Source: Chamaecyparis obtusa
Taxonomy: Eukaryota; Streptophyta; Pinopsida; Cupressales; Cupressaceae
DNA: 64,000 nucleotides
NCBI GenBank assembly: GCA_027943335.1
Contig: BSBK01002085.1
Location: 1,412,501 to 1,476,500 of the forward strand
Direction: 5' to 3'
Shown here one piece after another: positions 57,501-64,000 of the stretch. The translations under genes and the position numbers were made by a program. Position 1 is the stretch's first letter, and each line of letters starts with the position of its first letter. The notes under the pieces were generated by a model, which saw nothing but the letters and a program-made list of their open reading frames with translations, did not search any database and was not told the DNA's origin.

Positions 57501-59838
57501 AATCTTGAAAAACATAGCAGTCAAAGTTTGGTCATAGTAAGGAAGTCAGTACATTGTTTGTAGCTAAAAATTTGATCATTTCTGAATTTGGTGAAAGTGG
57601 TCTCAAATTGAAGATCTGATTGAAACGAACCAAAAAATACCTTGAATCTTGAAAAATGGAGCTTGTTTTCTCAAGATACGGATCGTCAAAGTTTGTCAAA
57701 GCAAGGAAGTTAGTAGAGTATTTGTAGCAAAAAAAATGAATGTTTCTGAATCTGGTGAAAGTGGCTTCAAATCAAAGATCTCATTGAGACGAACTAAAAA
57801 ATACCTTGAATCTTAAAAAATAGAACCTTTTTTCTCAAGATACAAACAGTCAATGTTTGGTTAAAGCAAGGAAGTCAGTACAGTGTTCGTAGCTAAAAAT
57901 TTAACAATTTTTAAATCTGGTAAAAGTGGTCTCAAATCTAAGATTTCATCGAGATGAACCAAAAAACACCTTGAATCTTGAAAAATGAAGCCTCTTTTCT
58001 CAATGTACAGATAGTCAAAGTTTGGCCAAAGCAAGGAATTAATTATTCTATTCGTAGTTAAAAATTTGACCATTTCCGAATCTAGTGAAAGTGGTCTCAA
58101 ATTGAAAATCTCGTCGAGATGAACCAAAAAATACTTTGAATATTGAAAAACAAAGCCTCTTCTCTCAAGATACGAATGGTCAAAGTTTGGCCAAAGTAAG
58201 GAAGTTAGTACAGTATTCATAGCTAAAAATTTGACCATTTCCAAATCTGGTAAAAGTGGTCTCAAATTGAAGATCTCATCGAAATGAACAAAAAAACACC
58301 TTGAATTTTGAAAAATGGAGCTTCTTTTCTCAAGATACAGACAATCAAAGTTTAGTCAAAGCAAAGAAGTCAATACAATGTTCATAGCTAAAAATTTGAC
58401 CATTTCCAAATCTGGTGAAAGTGGTTTCAAATCGAAGATCTCGTCGAGATCAACCAAAAAACACCTTGAATTTTAAAAAGTGGAGCCTCTTTTCTCAAGA
58501 TATGAATGATCAAAGCTTGGTTAAAACAAAGAAGTCAGTACAGTGTTTGTAACTAAAAATTTGACCATTTCTGAATCTGGTCAAAGTGGTCTCAAATCGG
58601 AGATCTCATCGAGATGAACTAGAAAACACTTTGAATTTTAAAAAAAGAGCATCTTTTCTAAAGATACAGATAGTCAAAGTTTGGTCTCAACTCGAAGATC
58701 TCGTCGAGACGAACCAAAAAATAACTTGAATCTTGAAAAATGAAGCCTCTTTTCTCAAGATATAGATGGTCAAAGTTTGGTCAAAGTAAGGAAGCCAATA
58801 CAATGTTCGTAGTTAAAAATTTAACTAGTTCTAAATCTGGTAAAAGTGGTCTCAAATCTAAGATCTTGTTGAGATGAACTAAAAAACACTTTGAATCTTG
58901 AAAAATGGAGCCTCTTTTCTAAATATATGGACTGTCAAAGTTTGATTAAAGCAAGGAAGTCATTACACTATTCGTAGCTAAAAATTTGACCATTTTTTAA
59001 TCTGGTGAAAGTGGTCTCAAATTGAAGATCTCGTCAAGATGAACCAAACAACTACTTGAATCTTAAAAAATAGAGGCTCTTTTCTCAAGATATAGATGGT
59101 CAGAGTTTGGTTAACGCAAGGTAGTCAGTATAGTGTTCATAGCTAAAAATTTGACCATTTTCGAATTTGGTGAAAGTGGTCTCAACTCGAAGATCTCATC
59201 GAGATGAACTAAAAAACACTTTGAATCTTGATAAATGGAGCTTGTTTTCTGAAGTTACAGATGGTTAAAGTTTGTTCAAAGCAAGGAAGTCAGTACAGTG
59301 TTCGTAGCTAAAATTTTGACCATTTCATAATCTAGTGAAAGTGGTCTCAAATCAAAGATCTCATTGAGATGAACCAAAAAACACCTTGAATCTTGAAAAA
59401 CGGAGCCTCTTTTCTCAAGATACAGATGATCAAAGTTTGGTCAAAGCAAGGAAGTTAGTACAATATTCGTAGCTAAAAATTTGACCATTTTTGAATCTGG
59501 TGGAAGTGCTCTCAAATCAAAGATCTCATCGAGATGAACTAAAAAACACCTTGAATCTTAAAAAATGGAGCCTATTTTCTCAAGATACGAATGGTCAAAG
59601 TTTAATCAAAGAAAGGAATTCAGTATATTGTTCATAGCTAAAAATTTGACCATTTTCAAATATGGTGAAAGTGGACTCAAATCGAAGATATCATCGAGAT
59701 GAACAGAAAAATACCTTGAATCTTAAAAAATGGAGCCTCTTTTCTAAAGATACGGATGGTTAAATTTTGGTTAAAGAAAAAAAGTCAGTACAGTGTTCAT
59801 AGCTAAAAATTTGACCGTTTCCAAATTTAATGAAAATT
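33526..59838 (-). repeat. 165 bp satellite, reverse block (about 159 units)
   Basis: The same unit in the opposite orientation: gtagctaaaaatttgaccat, ggtgaaagtggtctcaaatc, gaagatctcgtcgagatgaa, ccaaaaaacacc, gatacggacggtcaaag, gtcagtacagtgttc. My consensus counts to exactly 165 bp. Units vary by substitution, with a few recurrent small deletions. Seven CpG sites per unit are frequently CA or TG. Up to about 51.2 kb units are mixed for cgtg/catg/cttg before the A-tract; beyond that only ctt/ttt-type variants are seen. The block ends in AT-rich sequence at about 59838. Confidence 0.95.
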
Positions 59839-60467
59839 AAATTTTTTTTGTAAAATTTATACATTACTATTTAAATTATTTATATTGCAATAAAGTTAAA
59901 AATTTACTCATTATAAGTCAACAACATTCATTTCTATGTTCATACATATATGACAATTATTTTTTTTGTTTACAATGTTAAAGTAAATAAATCTTCTTAT
60001 TATATGATCCAACATTTTTTATGAACTTGATACTGTTTTAAAATAAAGTCATTGTTAAATACCATTTCCAACCACGTACTATCCAACATTTTTTTGCCTA
60101 CTTGTTACTGTTTGTAAATAAAGATATTGTTTGTCAGTGATGTATCAACTACTAAATTATTAAAGCACTTCATTTTTTTCTTTCGTGGTATTTGTCAATG
60201 GTATATTTGATAAGAAGAAAATAGTTACATAATAGTAGATAAATATTATAGACTAAAACTTTATTTTTTTACAAATATATTCCATGAGTTGTTTCTATAG
60301 TTAAACCTATAAAATAATTAGGAATTGACAACTTTCCCGCATTGATTTTGATGCAATTTTAAAGCAAAATATAACAATGTTTAATACATATAGATGAATT
60401 GTTTCTATATTATATCCTTTTATCTCTTTGCGAATTGACAACTTTCCCATATCAAAATCAAATTTTG

Positions 60468-60470
<3 letters not shown>

Positions 60471-60520
<50 letters not shown>
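60471..60520. repeat. (AT)25 microsatellite
   Basis: Fifty uninterrupted bases of alternating a and t. Confidence 0.95.
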
Positions 60521-60522
<2 letters not shown>

Positions 60523-60956
60523 CAATGAATATTTTAAAATATTAAAATATGATTATGTTATTATTGATATGTAATTAAAACAATTTTTTTTAAAATAATT
60601 TAGGATTTCAAAAATTTTAAATATGATATCATTTTAAAATTTAGATGCTTATCTACATTTCACTCTTATAAAATAAGGTATCCATGTAATTTTAATTGAT
60701 CTTTTTTTAAATCATATTTTGAACTATTGTATGAATAATTGTTTGTTGTCATATTATATTGTATTTGTGTTTGATTAATTAATTGAACCTGAAATATAAA
60801 TTTGATATTATAGATGAAATAGTTTTAAATTTCATTCTTTTTTTAATTGATCCTGAAATATAAAATTGATATTATACATGAAATAATTTTAATTTTCATT
60901 CTTTCTTTAGATATAAAATGGACTTGCATTGCAACGAACGAAACTTCGTCATATAA

Positions 60957-61199
60957 ATATTAGACACAAAAGACACTATAAATGAGCCACCTCCATCGAG
61001 CCCTGCAATTTATGTAGCTTCAAACGACTACATAGAAACACCCATGGAAAATGTAATGAAAAAAAATTGTGGCCATTTCACAAAGATGGTAAATGATATT
61101 GAGAACATAGCATTACATATAGATGTTGTTGATGATACCGATGCCAACACATCCAGAGAAATGACAAGCTTCGTACAGAAAGTAACTTGCAAAATATGA
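60957..61199 (+). other. Coding-like stretch, possible upstream exon of the Helitron gene
   Basis: Open frame containing NEPPPSSPAIYVASNDYIET, PMENVMKKN and DDTDANTSREMTSFVQK before TGA 61197-61199. The composition is protein-like in an otherwise non-coding AT-rich region. A possible donor (agaaagtaact, GT at about 61181) and an acceptor (ttttttcag, about 61636) would splice it toward the Rep frame at 61645, but the phase is not established. It has no known domain. Confidence 0.25.
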
Positions 61200-61644
61200 A
61201 GCTTTGAAGTATTTCTAACATAGTTGTTTTACGACAAATAGTATGATTTAGGACACTCAAAAATTATACGTGACAATTTCATACGTCACTTGAATAAATA
61301 GAGTTTGTAACTTTGTTCTTTGTTTACATGTTGTTGCAAATAGCTCAAATAAATAAATGGTTGAAAACTTATGTAACCGTATCTATGTAAATATATATAT
61401 TTGTATTGTTTGTCACTTTTTTAAGTATGAGTGCTATAAAATCAATTTAAAGTACATGTTTATTGGATAAGTAAAGGTCTATTGGATAAATAAATATGTA
61501 CAAGATTAAAATTAACAAAGTCATTACTTAGTTGTGTTATTTATATAAAACAATATATTTAAATTTTTTTTAATCAAAACTGTTATCTATTAAAGGAAGA
61601 AAATCTATTTAGTTTGTTGACTTCAATTTTTTTCAGTATCAGCT

Positions 61645-64000
61645 ATGGTTCACCTAAAACAAAATTTTAAATCAGAGGAGCAAAGAAGACTATATATAAG
61701 AGAATATCAAAGATAGTATCATAGACAATATCGTAGACAACAAAGAGAACAAATGACAGATGCTTAGATAGAAGAACAAAGAAGAAGACGTAATGAAGCT
61801 GATACAGAATGATATGCCAGAAGAAGGGCAAATCTAATTGTAGACCATATGGAAGTTGAAAATAGAGAGGAAACACATGTGCAGACAAATTTACATCAAA
61901 GGACAACTGATCAAACTTCTAATTCTCAAGCACAAGAAAGACACGAGGTTAATTCCCAACCAAGTGAGAGAACCAATCCTCACTTAAATGGAAATATTTA
62001 GTTGCATGGTGAGAATGAAAATTAAATCTCAATAGATCGTGTTCCAGAAACACCACATGGGAATCGATTACATATGAATGTAGATGTTGAAGATGGTGTA
62101 GATAATAAAAAAAAACCCCTAATGGTTCACTTGAGTATGATTTTAAAAGATTCCAAATGCAATTTAGAGCTCAACTAGATAGTTTAAGAACCCCAAAGAT
62201 GTGTTATGTACATGTCAAGAATATTATATTGGAATCAAAGTATCTTGAAGCTCTGAAGGTCTTGTATGTAATAGATGCCGACAAGAAAGAGGAATTCATA
62301 GGTTTTCATCTTCAAATAATATGGATCCTGGACCACAACCAGAGGAGCTTTCAAAATTGACACAAGTAGAGGAAATATTGGTTGCACGTGTAATCCCAAT
62401 ACTGCAAGAGACACATGCAACAAGTGGTCAATATAAATACAAAGGGCACATAATAAGTTTTCCTTAAAATGTATAACAAACTTAAAAAACAATTCCACAC
62501 ACAATACATAATTTGCCTATTATTATTGTTAGAAGAAGGAATCAATGTGACACATATTATAATTTCACTGTCAATAGGGATCATCTCTACAAAGCACTCA
62601 AATGCAAAATAGAGCATGAAATTTTTTACTGATGTTATAATTGATGAAAATGCTTTCAATGACCTACTATGAAATACTGATGAAAATATTTTCAGTAGAT
62701 TAAACACAATGCAAATGGAATTTGATTCAAATACAAATGAAATCACATATGCTGGTCCTATTTTAGAGATTAATGAAGGTAATACAATAGAGAACACTAC
62801 ATTAATGGTTTCGAGACCACCGAATGCACAAAGAGAAATGGAATTAATTTAATTGTGGGTTAATAACTCCAAGTAAACTCCAACAACATTGATTGATTGG
62901 TCTGGTATTGGCGCTTCTCCTATCAATGAGTATGTAACATCAGGATTACTAAACATGCCATTTCCAACATTATTTCCTGATGGTAGATATGATTGGTTAG
63001 AACCACACATAAGATGTGTGCATCTACATGAATTTGTGAAGCATCTATTGTGATATATGGATTATAGGTTTGGTAAACATCTACGGTTTAGATATTTTAT
63101 GATGAACATGATAATGCGACATCATGCACACAATTCATCTATTATATTTATGGAAAGAAATACCCAAGACATTCCCATCACTATCAATGAGTTACATGAA
63201 CATATGGAAGCGATGCCACAGTCTCATCTAGCTGATAAGTTAATGCGGTTTGGAATGACATTAAGAGGAACAAGGTCATACTAGACTAAATACCGTGCAA
63301 AATTGATAGATGTGCTTCACCAAATTGGCACTCCAACAATATTTTTCACCTTAAGTGCACTAGATATGAATTGGCCTGATCTTTATGCTCTAATGCTAGG
63401 AATATGTCCAAATAATGCATGAGAAGCTCAAAGTTGGCGAAAACAAAATGTAATCAACTATCCTCATATAGTTGCACATTACATGCACTTAAGACATACA
63501 ATATTCAAAAAATAAATTCTAGAAAATGGAATGGATGTCAAAGACTTTTGGTGTAGGTATGAGTTGCAACATATGGGTTCTCCACATGTGCATGGATTTT
63601 TATGGATCAATGGTGAACCCAATATGGACAATATTGATTGGTCAAATGAGGAGGAATGAAGAAACACTGAGCAATATTTTCATCACACTATTCATGCATG
63701 GAATTGTAGAGAAGATCCGCATCAAAAAAATATACATGTGAGTTCATAAGCATTTTATATTAAATATCTCATTAATATGTGACATAATTTATTAAAAAAT
63801 CTAATGATATAATTGATATATTTAATATCCTTATTTCAATTGTAGGCATTCCAAAATTTTGGTCAACATCCATGTCTCAAAAATATAACAGAACTTGCCA
63901 AGATGGATATTGACGACGACTATGAAGAACTACTAAATTGTGTTGAATGCCATACAATTTGTAGAGAGGGTGCATGCCTACGAAAAAAATAAGGATGGTT
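61645..64000 (+). pseudogene. Helitron Rep/helicase gene, N-terminal part, degenerate and truncated by the window
   Basis: Would encode the rolling-circle replicase. ATG 61645 opens MVHLKQNFKSEEQRRLYIRE, basic and Arg-rich, with several stops. Frame changes near 62120 (run of A), near 62300 and near 62620 (run of T). From there one frame carries the Helitron-like N-terminal domain: RPPNAQREMELI, INEYVTSGLLNMPFPTLFPD, MDYRFGKHLRFRYFMMNMIM, PTIFFTLSALDMNWPDLYAL, NVINYPHIVAHYMHLRHTIF and GSPHVHGFLWI. HVH is the HUH metal-binding motif (about 63588-63596). Stops are at 63051, 63282, one within NNA-EAQ (about 63420), one after FKK (about 63513) and one after NEEE (about 63657). The Tyr nuclease residues and helicase lie beyond the window. 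Confidence 0.85.
63738..63845 (+). other. Probable phase-0 intron in the Helitron gene
   Basis: Begins gtgagt and ends ttgtag, 108 bp, very AT-rich. The reading frame of the upstream exon (NIH at 63735-63737) continues in the same phase after it (AFQNFGQHPCLKNITELAKM, then CVECHTICREGACLRKK). Helitron genes of plants commonly have introns. Confidence 0.6.

Larger units (their letters stand above)
59839..61644. other. AT-rich flank between satellite and Helitron gene
   Basis: No known gene. It contains diverged duplications with periods of about 110 bp (60286 and 60396, sharing aattgacaactttccc) and 64 bp (60781 and 60845, sharing cctgaaatataaa), an (AT)25 run, and near 60912-60940 two small palindromes (ttgcattgcaa, cgaaacttcg) that might mark a transposon end. 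A coding-like stretch at 60957-61199 is listed separately. Confidence 0.5.

Noticed and set aside
29976..59838. Many 60-134 residue ORFs in the satellite (for example 57861-58265, 41139-41453, 48025-48291)
   Set aside because: They are the same 55-codon repeat read through units whose TGA has mutated. No start, domain or codon pattern suggests a gene. The frame itself is reported as a finding.
29976..59838. CRISPR-like regular repeats
   Set aside because: Units are contiguous 165 bp satellite monomers with no unique spacers, in a plant genome.
60910..60945. Helitron or other transposon terminus at the small palindromes ttgcattgcaa and cgaaacttcg
   Set aside because: No TC start, CTRR end or host A/T target could be confirmed, so it is mentioned only as a possibility in the flank entry.
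62235..62797. Minus-strand ORFs 62235-62504 and 62351-62797
   Set aside because: They are antisense to the Helitron Rep gene, whose plus-strand frame carries family motifs.
63526..63741. Plus-strand ORF starting MEWMSKTFG
   Set aside because: It is a shifted frame over the HUH region. The real frame reads GSPHVHGFLWI and continues across the intron.

Overview
This 64 kb window looks like repeat-dominated nuclear DNA from a land plant with a large genome. It is AT-rich and every recognisable protein belongs to a transposable element: a plant L1-type LINE with an RNase H tail, a Tat/Ogre-like Ty3/gypsy element with two RNase H domains, and a Helitron. A roughly 30 kb satellite array fills almost half of it. 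The large, old, heavily mutated elements suggest a gymnosperm-like genome, but that is a low-confidence inference. I found no intact cellular gene, rRNA, tRNA or CRISPR.

Layout. (1) 1-528 (-): fragment of a protein I do not recognise. (2) 1216-11915 (-): one LINE, read right to left. ORF1 is at 11915-9543 and overlaps ORF2 by ATGA; ORF2 runs 9546-1216 as endonuclease, reverse transcriptase, zf-RVT and RNase H. A 4142 bp solo LTR (3645-7786, TG...CA ends, 5 bp duplication tttga) is inserted in the reverse transcriptase; removing it with one duplication copy restores the frame. (3) 11916-13595: no gene, degenerate direct repeats. (4) 13596-14159 (-): a retroviral-type protease fragment from another gypsy element. 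(5) 14160-29631: a Ty3/gypsy element with a 5' leader rich in tandem repeats, one gag-pol frame (18550-25986) and a long 3' region. Its two flanking LTRs are in opposite orientation, each with its polypurine tract facing inward. (6) 29976-59838: satellite of 165 bp units (about 181 copies by length). About 3.55 kb is in one orientation and about 26.3 kb in the other, meeting at about 33525. (7) 59839-64000: AT-rich flank with an (AT)25 tract, then the N-terminal part of a degenerate Helitron Rep/helicase gene with the HUH motif, cut by the window end.

How the parts relate. Nothing here forms a working pathway. The window is layered transposons and satellite. Decay is patterned: the gypsy gag-pol has 19 in-frame stops and no frameshift that I could find, all explainable as C-to-T changes of CAG, CAA or CGA. 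The satellite varies mainly at its CpG sites. Both fit long-term cytosine methylation. The points I would check first are the inverted LTR pair, the covarying hairpin motif in the gypsy element, and the satellite inversion that coincides with a subfamily boundary.
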